Assembly (NCBI GenBank): GCA_049606855.1
Contig: JBMYVY010000010.1
Location: 1-64,000, forward strand
Source of the DNA: JBELHR01 sp049606855
Lineage (GTDB): Bacteria; Bacteroidota; Bacteroidia; Flavobacteriales; Flavobacteriaceae
DNA: 64,000 bases
Direction: 5' to 3'
Shown here piece by piece: positions 31,529-39,474 of this stretch. Position numbers and translations under genes: made by a program. Position 1 is the stretch's first letter. Each line of letters opens with the position of its first letter. Below the pieces are notes generated by a model. It was given only the letters and a program-made list of their open reading frames with translations, was not told the DNA's origin and did no database searches.

Positions 31529-33613
31529 ATGAAAGCTATTTATAAAAATATATTTGCAATTGCCTTAACAGCACTAGTTTCTTTTAGTGCAAGTGCGCAA
31601 GTTGACAGATCAAGTATGCCAAAACCAGGTCCAGAACCAAAAATTTCTTTGGAAAAGCCTGCTGAATTTGAATTGAAAAATGGAATAAAAGTAATGGTGG
31701 TTGAAAACCATAAACTCCCAAGAGTTTCATATTCCTTGAGTATAGACAACAAACCTGCTTTTGAAGGAGATAAGGCTGGGGTATTAAGTATTATGTCAGC
31801 GATGTTAGGAAATGGAACAACTTCAATTTCCAAAGATGACTTTAACGAGGAAGTAGATTTTCTCGGTGCAAGCATTAACTTTAGTTCAAGTGGCGCTTTT
31901 GCAAGTTCCCTGTCTAAATATGGGGATCGAATTATTGAACTCATGTCTGATGCTGCTATGAATCCTTTGCTTACAGAAGCTGAATTTGACAAGGAAAAAG
32001 AAAAGTTATTAGAGAGTTTAAAAAATGACGCGAAGAATGTCGATGCCATTTCTTCAAGAGTATCAAGTGCCTTATCTTATGGAAAAGACCATGTTTATGG
32101 TGAATTCATTACTCCAGAAACCGTAGAAAATGTGCAGTTTCAGGATGTTTTAGATTTTTATAAAGAACGTTTTAATCCTAACAATGCTTATGTAGTAATT
32201 GTAGGGGATATCGATGTAAAAACTGCTAAAAAACAGATCAAGAAATATTTTAAGTCTTGGGAAAAAGTGGAATTGCCTGAACAACAAGCACCCCTTTTAA
32301 CTGCCAATGTTCAAACTTCGGAAATTGACTTTATCAATATGCCCAATGCTGTTCAATCGAACATTTCGGTAACGAATAATGTCGATTTAAAAATGTCTGA
32401 CCCGGATTATTTTGCTGCGCTTATAGCAAATAATATTCTAGGTGGAGGTGGTGAAGGTTATTTATTCAAAAACCTTCGTGAAGATAAAGGATATACATAT
32501 GGTGCCTATTCCAGACTTGGAGCTAATCGCTACGGTGTAGGTCGATTCAATGCAAGTGCCAAGGTAAGAAATGTAGTAACTGATTCTGCGGTAGTGGAGT
32601 TCCTTTATGAAATCAAACGCATCCGAACAGAGCCGGTTGAGGCACAAACATTGACGGACGCTAAAGCGAAATATGTCGGTAATTTTGTAATGGCTCTTGA
32701 ACGCCCTCAAACAATTGCAAACTATGCTTTGAATATTAAGCGAAATAATCTTCCTGAAGATTTTTATACAAACTATTTAGAGAACATTAATAATGTTAGT
32801 GCTGAAGATGTTCAGCGTGTTGCTCAAAAGTACATCAGTCTTGACCAAGCAAGAGTTGTCGTAGTTGGAAAAGGGAGTGAAGTCATTTCAGGGCTTGAAA
32901 CTATAGGTTTACCGATCAAATATTTCGATACAGAGGCGAATCCGACTGAAAAACCAGAATTTACCAAACCAATTCCTGCTGATGTAAACGCTCAAGGAGT
33001 AATTGCTGATTATATTACTGCTATTGGAGGAAAAGAGGCTTTAGATCAGATTAAATCAGTAGTAACTATCTCCAATGTGACCATTCCAGGAGTTCCAATG
33101 GCACCTCAAGCTATTATTAAGAGAAGCGCTCCAAATAAATTCTCTATGGAAATGACTATAGAAGGAATGGGTACTATTATGAAGCAAAAGTTTGATGGTG
33201 AAAATGGATATGCTGAGGCTCAAGGAAGAAAAATGCCAATGTCAGACACGGATTTAGCAAAGATGAAAAGTCAAAGTATATTTTCTGAATTAAATTATAC
33301 CGCTGAGCAAATGGAATTAGTGAGTATCGTACAAGTTGAAGGAGAAGATGCTTATAAATTAAAGTTAATCGAAGGGGAATCTGAAAGCTTTAGATATTAT
33401 TCTGTAGCAAATAATTTACTTTTACGTACTGAAGAGACTGCAGAGGCTCAAGGTCAAACAATGACTTCTACTACTGATTACTCTGATTACAGAGAAGTGG
33501 AAGGTGTTATGTTTGCGTTTAGAACTTATGTGGTGAACGGTCCTCAAAAAATTGAAATGAATGCAACTGAAATTCTGATAAATCAGGATGTAAGTGATAA
33601 GGACTTTGAATAG
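31529..33613 (+). CDS. M16 non-catalytic subunit with an extra C-terminal LolA-like domain
   Basis: 694 residues from the ATG at 31529, with a signal peptide (cut near SASAQ). Residues 30-470 are an M16 half without HxxEH (LSIMSAMLGNGTTSISKDD stands in its place); it keeps the R/Y element LREDKGYTYGAYSRLG needed to complete the partner's active site. Residues 480-694 are an additional beta-rich domain starting ADYITAIGGKEALDQIKSV and running through FDGENGYAEAQGRKMP and LRTEETAEAQGQTMTSTTDY, which resembles the LolA/outer-membrane lipoprotein-sorting fold. This domain is found fused to such subunits in other Bacteroidota. A strong terminator follows. Confidence 0.88.
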   Translation: MKAIYKNIFAIALTALVSFSASAQVDRSSMPKPGPEPKISLEKPAEFELKNGIKVMVVENHKLPRVSYSLSIDNKPAFEGDKAGVLSIMSAMLGNGTTSISKDDFNEEVDFLGASINFSSSGAFASSLSKYGDRIIELMSDAAMNPLLTEAEFDKEKEKLLESLKNDAKNVDAISSRVSSALSYGKDHVYGEFITPETVENVQFQDVLDFYKERFNPNNAYVVIVGDIDVKTAKKQIKKYFKSWEKVELPEQQAPLLTANVQTSEIDFINMPNAVQSNISVTNNVDLKMSDPDYFAALIANNILGGGGEGYLFKNLREDKGYTYGAYSRLGANRYGVGRFNASAKVRNVVTDSAVVEFLYEIKRIRTEPVEAQTLTDAKAKYVGNFVMALERPQTIANYALNIKRNNLPEDFYTNYLENINNVSAEDVQRVAQKYISLDQARVVVVGKGSEVISGLETIGLPIKYFDTEANPTEKPEFTKPIPADVNAQGVIADYITAIGGKEALDQIKSVVTISNVTIPGVPMAPQAIIKRSAPNKFSMEMTIEGMGTIMKQKFDGENGYAEAQGRKMPMSDTDLAKMKSQSIFSELNYTAEQMELVSIVQVEGEDAYKLKLIEGESESFRYYSVANNLLLRTEETAEAQGQTMTSTTDYSDYREVEGVMFAFRTYVVNGPQKIEMNATEILINQDVSDKDFE

Positions 33614-33634
33614 TTTTTAAAATATAAACCAGTT

Positions 33635-33668
33635 AAAAAGCCAAGAGAAATTCTCTTGGCTTTTTTTT
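33635..33668 (+). terminator. Strong rho-independent terminator after the M16 pair
   Basis: GCCAAGAGAA and TTCTCTTGGC form a perfect stem around a single A (in practice an eight-pair stem with a five-base loop), flanked by an A-run and followed by eight T residues. Confidence 0.88.
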
Positions 33669-33670
33669 GC

Positions 33671-33678
33671 TATCTTTA
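33671..33678 (+). promoter_or_regulatory. -7-like box TATCTTTA, four bases before the start codon
   Basis: TATCTTTA fits TAnnTTTR and ends four bases before ATG 33683, directly behind the strong terminator, so it is the natural promoter of the lipocalin-like gene. The spacing implies a leaderless transcript. Confidence 0.5.
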
Positions 33679-33682
33679 GGAT

Positions 33683-34081
33683 ATGAAGCATTTACTATTG
33701 TTGATTCTCGCATTTTCACTCTTTATTTCATGTGATGATGAAACTAATCCACAAGACGAAGTTGGTATTGAGGAGTTGATTATTGGAAGATGGCATCTAT
33801 CTGGCTTCGATGATCGAGTTTTATATGAATTCACCGAAAATTACCGCTATACGATTTATGGAGAAAATTGGGAATTCGGTGGACTTGAAACTGCTATCCC
33901 CAACCCTAATCCCTGGTTTGTAGAAAATGACAAAATCCACATGGATTTACATTTTGGAAATGAATTGTCCGCTGAATATGTGTTTAAGTGCAATAATCAA
34001 GTTTTAGATTTATATTTGGATGGGGAATTACACACCACATTGTATAGAGAAAATTATTCTTTAATGAACTGTAACGAATGA
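33683..34081 (+). CDS. Lipocalin-like lipoprotein
   Basis: 132 residues with a lipoprotein signal (LFISCDDE, Cys17). The mature part begins with IIGRWHLSGFDDRVLYEF and FTENYRYTIYG, the usual GxW start of the lipocalin-like and META-type small beta-barrels of Bacteroidota, and ends with paired strands rich in Tyr and Asp. It probably binds something at the outer membrane, but no ligand can be named. Its stop overlaps the next start by 4 bp. Confidence 0.65.
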   Translation: MKHLLLLILAFSLFISCDDETNPQDEVGIEELIIGRWHLSGFDDRVLYEFTENYRYTIYGENWEFGGLETAIPNPNPWFVENDKIHMDLHFGNELSAEYVFKCNNQVLDLYLDGELHTTLYRENYSLMNCNE

Positions 34082-34431
34082 ATTTAATAAGTCAAATAGG
34101 AGTTGGTTTAATCGCATGTTTTCATTTATACATCATGTGGTTTGAAATGTTTTCATGGGAAAACCGGGGTAAAAAGGTTTTTAAAAGCTTCCCAAAGCAC
34201 TTGTTTAAAGAAACAAAAGTAATGGCTGCCAACCAAGGTTTATACAATGGCTTTCTCGCAGCTGGACTGATTTGGTCACTAACTTCTGTTTCCTGGCAAA
34301 TTTATGTCGCCTTATTTTTTCTTGGCTGCGTCACTATCGCGGGTATTTATGGGGCCTTTTCCGCAGATAGAAAAATTTTCTTTGTTCAAGGCTTACCTGC
34401 AATTATTGTGATAATTTTAATACACTTCTAA
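34078..34431 (+). CDS. DUF1304 membrane protein
   Basis: 117 residues with four helices: ISQIGVGLIACFHLYIMWFE, LYNGFLAAGLIWSLTSVSW, YVALFFLGCVTIAGIYGAF and GLPAIIVIILIHF. The signatures HLYIMWFEMFSWENRGKKVF and MAANQGLYNGFLAAGLIW are those of DUF1304. Inner membrane, function unknown. Translationally coupled to the lipocalin-like gene (ATGA overlap). Confidence 0.88.
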   Translation: MNLISQIGVGLIACFHLYIMWFEMFSWENRGKKVFKSFPKHLFKETKVMAANQGLYNGFLAAGLIWSLTSVSWQIYVALFFLGCVTIAGIYGAFSADRKIFFVQGLPAIIVIILIHF

Positions 34432-34441
34432 AAATGAATAT

Positions 34442-35968
34442 ATGATGAAAAGAATTTTAGTATTCCTATTAATTTTTGCTCCCCTTTTAATGAGTGGGCA
34501 AAAAAACGAAAAACCCAATATTTTGGTCATTTTTGGCGATGATATCGGGTGGTCCAACACCAGTGCCTATAACCGCGGTATGATGGGTTATAAAACACCT
34601 AATATTGATAAGATTGCTGAAGATGGGATCTTGTTTACAGACTATTATGCAGAACAGAGTTGCACAGCAGGTAGATCGACCTTCATAACGGGGCAATCAG
34701 GTTATAGAACTGGGCTTACGAAAGTAGGGCTTCCAGGAGCGAAAGAAGGATTGAGTGAAAAAGACCCTACGATTGCTGAACTACTAAAAAATCATGGTTA
34801 TCGCACGGGACAATTTGGAAAAAATCACCTTGGCGACAGGGATGAACATTTACCAACAAATCACGGGTTCGATGTATTTTTGGGTAACTTATATCACTTA
34901 AATGCTGAAGAGGAACCTGAACATCCAGATTATCCGCAAAGTGCAGAATTCAAGAAAAAATTTGGTCCACGTGGAGTTATCAGTTCTACCGCAGATGGGA
35001 AAATTAAAGATACCGGGCCTCTAACCAAGAAAAGGATGGAGACTATCGACCATGAGACTAAAGATGCTGCCATTGATTTTATGAAAAAGTCGGTTAAGGC
35101 AGATGAGCCGTTTTTTGTGTGGTACAATTCAACTCGAATGCATGTTTGGACCTACCTCAGTGAGCAGTATAAAAACAAATCAGGCTATGGAGTTTATGCC
35201 GATGGTATGATTGAGCTGGACGATATTGTTGGTGAGCTAACAAAGACGCTAAAGGACTTAGATATTGAAGAGAATACCATTGTTATCTTCACTACAGATA
35301 ATGGTGCAGAGCTTATTTTTTGGCCGGATGGAGGTATGACTCCTTTCCACGGTGAAAAAGCAACGACTTGGGAAGGTGGAATGCGCGCACCGATGATGGT
35401 AAAATGGCCGAAAAAAATCAAACCTCATCAAGTGAGTAACGAAATGATGTCTGGAATGGATTGGCTGCCAACTTTACTTGCAGCTGCTGGTGAAGATGAT
35501 GTTAAACAAAAACTTTTGAAGGGTTATAGCGCTAATGGAAAGGATTTCAATGTACATTTAGATGGTTATAATTTCCTACCATACTTAACCGGTGAGACCG
35601 ATAAGGGTCCACGCAAAGAATTGTTTTATTTTAACGATGATGGAGACCTTACTGCTTTGAGGTACGACAAATGGAAAATCCATTTCAAAATCCAAGATAA
35701 TCATGGATTTAAAGTATGGGAAAGAGAGTATTCTCCAGTTCGAGTGCCTTTGTTAATGGACTTAAGAGCAGATCCATTTGAGCGAGCTTATTTCGAAAGT
35801 TCTGATTACGATCATTGGTTAGTTGAGCATATGTTTGTATTCGCCCCAGCTCAAGCTATTGTAGGTGAATTTTTAATGACCTTCAAAGATTATCCACAAC
35901 GACAACCCATTGGAAGTTTTAGTTTAGACCAAGTACTTGAATCCATACAAAACGCCAAAAGAAACTAA
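34442..35968 (+). CDS. Secreted arylsulfatase-type sulfatase (S1 family)
   Basis: 508 residues with a signal peptide (cut after MSGQ). Metal-site DD at 33-34 (IFGDDIG) and the formylglycine motif SCTAGRSTF (Cys74 in CxAxR) mark a type I sulfatase; the Cys must be converted by a maturase (anSME or FGE) not encoded in this window. The TDNGAE element (FTTDNGAELIFW) gives the remaining metal ligands. It looks like the S1_4-type arylsulfatases common in marine Bacteroidota that act on sulfated glycans or small aromatic sulfates. No SusCD pair is near, so its target is unknown. Confidence 0.9.
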   Translation: MMKRILVFLLIFAPLLMSGQKNEKPNILVIFGDDIGWSNTSAYNRGMMGYKTPNIDKIAEDGILFTDYYAEQSCTAGRSTFITGQSGYRTGLTKVGLPGAKEGLSEKDPTIAELLKNHGYRTGQFGKNHLGDRDEHLPTNHGFDVFLGNLYHLNAEEEPEHPDYPQSAEFKKKFGPRGVISSTADGKIKDTGPLTKKRMETIDHETKDAAIDFMKKSVKADEPFFVWYNSTRMHVWTYLSEQYKNKSGYGVYADGMIELDDIVGELTKTLKDLDIEENTIVIFTTDNGAELIFWPDGGMTPFHGEKATTWEGGMRAPMMVKWPKKIKPHQVSNEMMSGMDWLPTLLAAAGEDDVKQKLLKGYSANGKDFNVHLDGYNFLPYLTGETDKGPRKELFYFNDDGDLTALRYDKWKIHFKIQDNHGFKVWEREYSPVRVPLLMDLRADPFERAYFESSDYDHWLVEHMFVFAPAQAIVGEFLMTFKDYPQRQPIGSFSLDQVLESIQNAKRN

Positions 35969-35972
35969 ATAA

Positions 35973-36008
35973 AAAAAGCCGAGGAATTATCCTCGGCTAT
36001 TTTTTTTA
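35973..36008 (+). terminator. Bidirectional terminator between the sulfatase and the antiporter
   Basis: AGCCGAGGA pairs with TCCTCGGCT around ATTA. The A-run before and T-run after allow it to end both convergent genes; its right arm covers the stop codon of the antiporter. Confidence 0.88.
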
Positions 36009-37814
36009 GAAATCTGATTTATTCAAAAACACCAGCGTTGTTCCTTTCTTTAACTTGGCTAAATCTTCTTCGGTATTAGTAATAATCTCCAATTTATTAT
36101 TGCTTGGATACTTAATAAATAATGGAATTATGTCTTCTTTTATAAGTGCTTGATAAAGCTCAACGGTGTCAGCGAGCTCCTCATAAATACGAGGGTTCTC
36201 GTCAACGGCCTCAGTCAAGGTCGTAAAGTCGGCAATGTAGGAAATCAATTCTGGATTCGGTCTAGGGCTGGCTACCTCCTCTGGAGTCGGCAACCTATAA
36301 GCTCCATTCTCTCCATATTGCTTTCTGTATTTACGAATAGCAAATCTATTGATATCGTCATTTACGGTTAACCCAATTAAAAAACCAATATTGTTTAACT
36401 CGATATCATCAGTCAATTCATCTGAATATAAATCTACATTTAATGCAGTTAATCCGAGCTTTTCTGCTTGTTTAATATTGTTTTTATTTGAATCAATTAG
36501 TACCACTGTTTTGCCTATTTTTTCCAGATACTCTCCTAAAATTCTTGAAAAATCCGAAGCTCCAACAATCAATATTCCTTCAGTTTTATTTAAAAATACA
36601 CCCAATAATTTTGCCACACCACGGGCGGTAGTCGCATTTAACAATACCGTACCCAAAACGATCATAAAAACAAGAGGCGTTATATATTCAGCACCTTCCA
36701 CTCCACTTCTCGCTAGTTTCAAACCGAAAAGAGAAGCAATCCCCGCTGCTACAATTCCTCGTGGTCCTACCCAAGAGATAAACAGTTTTTCATTAATTTT
36801 TAAATTGGAGTCTGTAGAAGACAAGAACACACCAATAGGTCTTACTAAGAACACAACAGCTGCTAATAAGTAGAGCGTCTCCCATGTAAAAATCAACTCG
36901 AGTTCAGAAATGTTGATGTTTGCTGCAAGTAAAATAAACAGAATAGAAATCAAAAGAACACTCAATGATTCTTTAAAGTATAATAATTCTTTGAGCTGGG
37001 TCATTTCCGAATTCCCCAAAACCATTCCCATAACAACAACAGCAAGTAAACCCGAATCATGAGCAAAGCTATCAGACAATACAAATACCCCAAGAACACT
37101 TGCAAGTACAAAAACGTTCACCAGATAATGTGGAACCAATTTCCTGCTTAGCGCAAACTTCAACCCATTGGCGAAAGTAAATCCAAAGGTAGAACCAAAT
37201 AATAGAATTTTCCCAAACTCAATAAAGGCCGTTGTAGTATAATCCGTACCTCCACCGACACTGATAAATTCAAAAACTAATACCGCGACCAAAGCACCGA
37301 TTGGATCAATTAAAATTCCTTCCCATTTCAAAACTGCAGAAACATCTTTTTTCAAGGGAATGTTCCTCAATATAGGCGTAATTACTGTTGGTCCGGTAAC
37401 TATTATTAAGCCTGAAAATAAAAAAGAGATTTGCCAACTCAATCCAAAGAGTAGATGCACAGCGATACCGGCACCGAAAAATGTTACTACAGATCCAATT
37501 GTAATCAGTTTTGTTATAACTGGTCCAACATTGCTAAATTCTTTTAATTTTAGGGTCAAGCCTCCTTCAAAAAGTATTACACTAATGGCTAGGGAAACAA
37601 AATAAAATAAACTTTCCCCTGGAAACAAACCGTTGTTGCCGTTCCAAATCGGCTCAATCCATTTATGCCCATCAGGTGTAATGAGTGTCGATATGGGGCC
37701 CACAAATAGCCCAATTAATATTAGTGGTAAAATTGCGGGTATCTTAAATCGCCATGCTACCCATTGGGCAAATATCCCCAAAATTATTATTCCTGCTAAT
37801 TCTATCATAATCAC
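36006..37814 (-). CDS. CPA1-type cation/proton antiporter with C-terminal RCK (TrkA-N) domain
   Basis: 602 residues. The first 400 form about 12 membrane helices, beginning IIILGIFAQWVAWRFKIPAI and including ILFEGGLTLKLKEF and ILIDPIGALVAV, the region that binds cations in Na+/H+ antiporters. Residues 405-520 make an RCK_N nucleotide-binding domain (ILIVGASDFSRILGEYLEKI, then VVLIDSNKNNIKQAEKLG). The layout is that of NhaP2/KefB-like exchangers gated by a ligand, moving Na+ or K+ against H+. Role in pH and ion balance is likely. Its stop lies in the terminator shared with the sulfatase. Confidence 0.88.
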   Translation of the reverse strand: MIMIELAGIIILGIFAQWVAWRFKIPAILPLILIGLFVGPISTLITPDGHKWIEPIWNGNNGLFPGESLFYFVSLAISVILFEGGLTLKLKEFSNVGPVITKLITIGSVVTFFGAGIAVHLLFGLSWQISFLFSGLIIVTGPTVITPILRNIPLKKDVSAVLKWEGILIDPIGALVAVLVFEFISVGGGTDYTTTAFIEFGKILLFGSTFGFTFANGLKFALSRKLVPHYLVNVFVLASVLGVFVLSDSFAHDSGLLAVVVMGMVLGNSEMTQLKELLYFKESLSVLLISILFILLAANINISELELIFTWETLYLLAAVVFLVRPIGVFLSSTDSNLKINEKLFISWVGPRGIVAAGIASLFGLKLARSGVEGAEYITPLVFMIVLGTVLLNATTARGVAKLLGVFLNKTEGILIVGASDFSRILGEYLEKIGKTVVLIDSNKNNIKQAEKLGLTALNVDLYSDELTDDIELNNIGFLIGLTVNDDINRFAIRKYRKQYGENGAYRLPTPEEVASPRPNPELISYIADFTTLTEAVDENPRIYEELADTVELYQALIKEDIIPLFIKYPSNNKLEIITNTEEDLAKLKKGTTLVFLNKSDF

Positions 37815-37845
37815 TAATTTACTTAATAGTATCTAATCGGGCAAA

Positions 37846-38766
37846 TTATAACTTAATTCTAAACTTCTTCAATCGATTGTCTAGCATGCTCTCAGGTATA
37901 ATTTTTTTAATGCTGTCGGCAACGGCATTTAACATTCTTTCCTTTATAAACCCTTTTTTAATAACAATTGAAACCTCCCTGTTTGCAGGCGGATTATCGA
38001 TATCTCTAAGATTTTCTCTTTGAGATTGAGTCAATAATGGAATTTGAAGTTCAGGTATAATTGAATACCCGCCATTGGTGTCCACAATCTTAATTAAAGT
38101 TTCTATACTCCCCGCTTCATATACTTGATTGTACCCGGTATCGGGTCCACAAAAATTAAACGTTTGATCTCTCAAACAATGCCCTTCTTCGAGCACCCAA
38201 AGATTTTCCTTGGGTATGGTATCTAGAGAAACTGAATTCGAGGGCATGGCTCCTGAGGCAAAATAGGCTACAAATTTCTCATAGTATAAAGGAATTTCAT
38301 AAAACCCAGATTCTTCCAAAGGAGTTGCGGCAATAAATAAATCCAATTCATCGTCCTTTAAGGCTTGAATCAATGTTTTTGTGTTCATTTCAGTTAGTTT
38401 TAACTGAATTTCGGGATAATCAGATTTAAATAAACGGATAAGGTCTGGGATGATATAAGGAGCAAGAGTAGGAATGATTCCAATATGTAATGGTCCTGAA
38501 AGCATGCCTGTTTCTTCTTGAATCAATTCGGTAATCTTTCCAATTTCTTTAATGCTCTTTTCAGCTTGTTGAAGAATTTTCAAACCCATTTCCGTAGGCT
38601 GCAAGGGTTGCTTGGATCGATCAAAAATTTCAACGTCCAATTCCTGCTCAATTTTCTTAATCATCAAGCTCAAAGTAGGTTGGGAAATCCCACAGGCTTC
38701 AGCGGCTTTCCCAAAATGCCTGTAATGATTTAGTGCAATTAAATATTCTAATTGATTTAGCGTCAT
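37846..38766 (-). CDS. oxyR: Peroxide-sensing LysR-type regulator OxyR
   Basis: 306 residues. The N-terminal helix-turn-helix (GKAAEACGISQPTLSLMIKK) and the C-terminal LysR sensor domain are complete. The redox centre is intact: EEGHCLRDQTFNFC places Cys197 and Cys206 nine residues apart, as Cys199 and Cys208 in E. coli OxyR, inside the same GHCLRDQ signature. It is divergent from ahpC with about 95 bp between starts, the classic arrangement in which OxyR activates ahpCF and represses itself. Confidence 0.95.
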   Translation of the reverse strand: MTLNQLEYLIALNHYRHFGKAAEACGISQPTLSLMIKKIEQELDVEIFDRSKQPLQPTEMGLKILQQAEKSIKEIGKITELIQEETGMLSGPLHIGIIPTLAPYIIPDLIRLFKSDYPEIQLKLTEMNTKTLIQALKDDELDLFIAATPLEESGFYEIPLYYEKFVAYFASGAMPSNSVSLDTIPKENLWVLEEGHCLRDQTFNFCGPDTGYNQVYEAGSIETLIKIVDTNGGYSIIPELQIPLLTQSQRENLRDIDNPPANREVSIVIKKGFIKERMLNAVADSIKKIIPESMLDNRLKKFRIKL

Positions 38767-38827
38767 TATTTATTTTTATAAATGTAAATATACACAATAT
38801 CTATTTTTTCAATCATCCAAAATGCCG

Positions 38828-38835
38828 TAAATTTG
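38828..38835 (+). promoter_or_regulatory. -7 box TAAATTTG of the ahpC promoter
   Basis: A perfect TAnnTTTG lies 26 bases before the ahpC ATG, so ahpC has a leader. OxyR sites would be expected in the 60 bp upstream, between the divergent starts; I could not mark a clear OxyR motif by eye. Confidence 0.55.
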
Positions 38836-38861
38836 CCTCATAACTTAATAAAACTATAATT

Positions 38862-39425
38862 ATGTCTCAAATCGGAAAACAAGTGGTTGACTTTAAAGTG
38901 CAAGCTTTTGTCAATGGTGATTTTAAAGAAGTATCAAAACAAGATGTGTTAGGAAAATGGTCAATTTTCTTTTTCTACCCAGCGGATTTTACTTTTGTAT
39001 GTCCAACTGAATTGGAAGACTTAGCTAATCTTTATGAAGAATTCAAAGCTACAGGAACTGAAATCTATTCGGTGTCTACTGATACTCACTTTGTACACAA
39101 AGCATGGCATGATACTTCTGATACGATCAAAAAAATCAACTATACTATGTTAGCAGATCCAACAGGAGTGCTTTCAAGAGGTTTTGACGTAATGATCGAA
39201 GAAGCTGGATTAGCTGAACGTGGTACTTTTGTAGTAAACCCTGAAGGTGAAATCGTAGCTTACGAAGTAGTTGCAGGAAATGTAGGAAGAAATGCAGCTG
39301 AATTGTTGAGAAAATTAAAAGCATTACAATTTGTAGCTAAGAATCCATCTGAAGTTTGCCCAGCAAAATGGGAAGAAGGAAATGATACACTAGAGCCAAG
39401 TATCGACTTAGTTGGAAAAATCTAA
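38862..39425 (+). CDS. ahpC: Alkyl hydroperoxide reductase subunit C (AhpC), typical 2-Cys peroxiredoxin
   Basis: 187 residues. Peroxidatic Cys47 sits in FTFVCPTELEDL and resolving Cys166 in SEVCPAKWEEG, as in typical bacterial AhpC, which reduces hydrogen peroxide and organic hydroperoxides and is itself reduced by AhpF. The C-terminus DTLEPSIDLVGKI is the long form with the sensitive tail. The gene is next to oxyR and upstream of ahpF; a hairpin lies between ahpC and ahpF. Confidence 0.96.
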   Translation: MSQIGKQVVDFKVQAFVNGDFKEVSKQDVLGKWSIFFFYPADFTFVCPTELEDLANLYEEFKATGTEIYSVSTDTHFVHKAWHDTSDTIKKINYTMLADPTGVLSRGFDVMIEEAGLAERGTFVVNPEGEIVAYEVVAGNVGRNAAELLRKLKALQFVAKNPSEVCPAKWEEGNDTLEPSIDLVGKI

Positions 39426-39435
39426 AAATAACTAG

Positions 39436-39460
39436 GGTGGCTCGAAAGAGCCACCTTTTT
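39436..39460 (+). terminator. GAAA-tetraloop hairpin between ahpC and ahpF
   Basis: GGTGGCTC and GAGCCACC form a perfect eight-pair stem closed by a GAAA tetraloop and followed by five T residues. It lies 11 bp after ahpC and 15 bp before ahpF. It can act as a partial terminator so that ahpC is made in excess over ahpF. Confidence 0.85.
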
Positions 39461-39474
39461 AAATTAAAGACCTC

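Noticed and set aside
31540..32049. Minus-strand 169-residue frame inside the M16 subunit gene
   Set aside because: It is the antisense image of a well-supported gene and lacks a coherent protein pattern.
34442..35968. The sulfatase as part of a polysaccharide utilisation locus
   Set aside because: No SusC/SusD pair, sulfatase maturase or matching glycoside hydrolase is adjacent; the GH3 and GH53 genes are more than 10 kb away.
36349..36873. Plus-strand 174-residue frame inside the antiporter gene
   Set aside because: It is the antisense image of the RCK and last membrane helices of the antiporter, Ser/Pro/Thr-rich with no motif.
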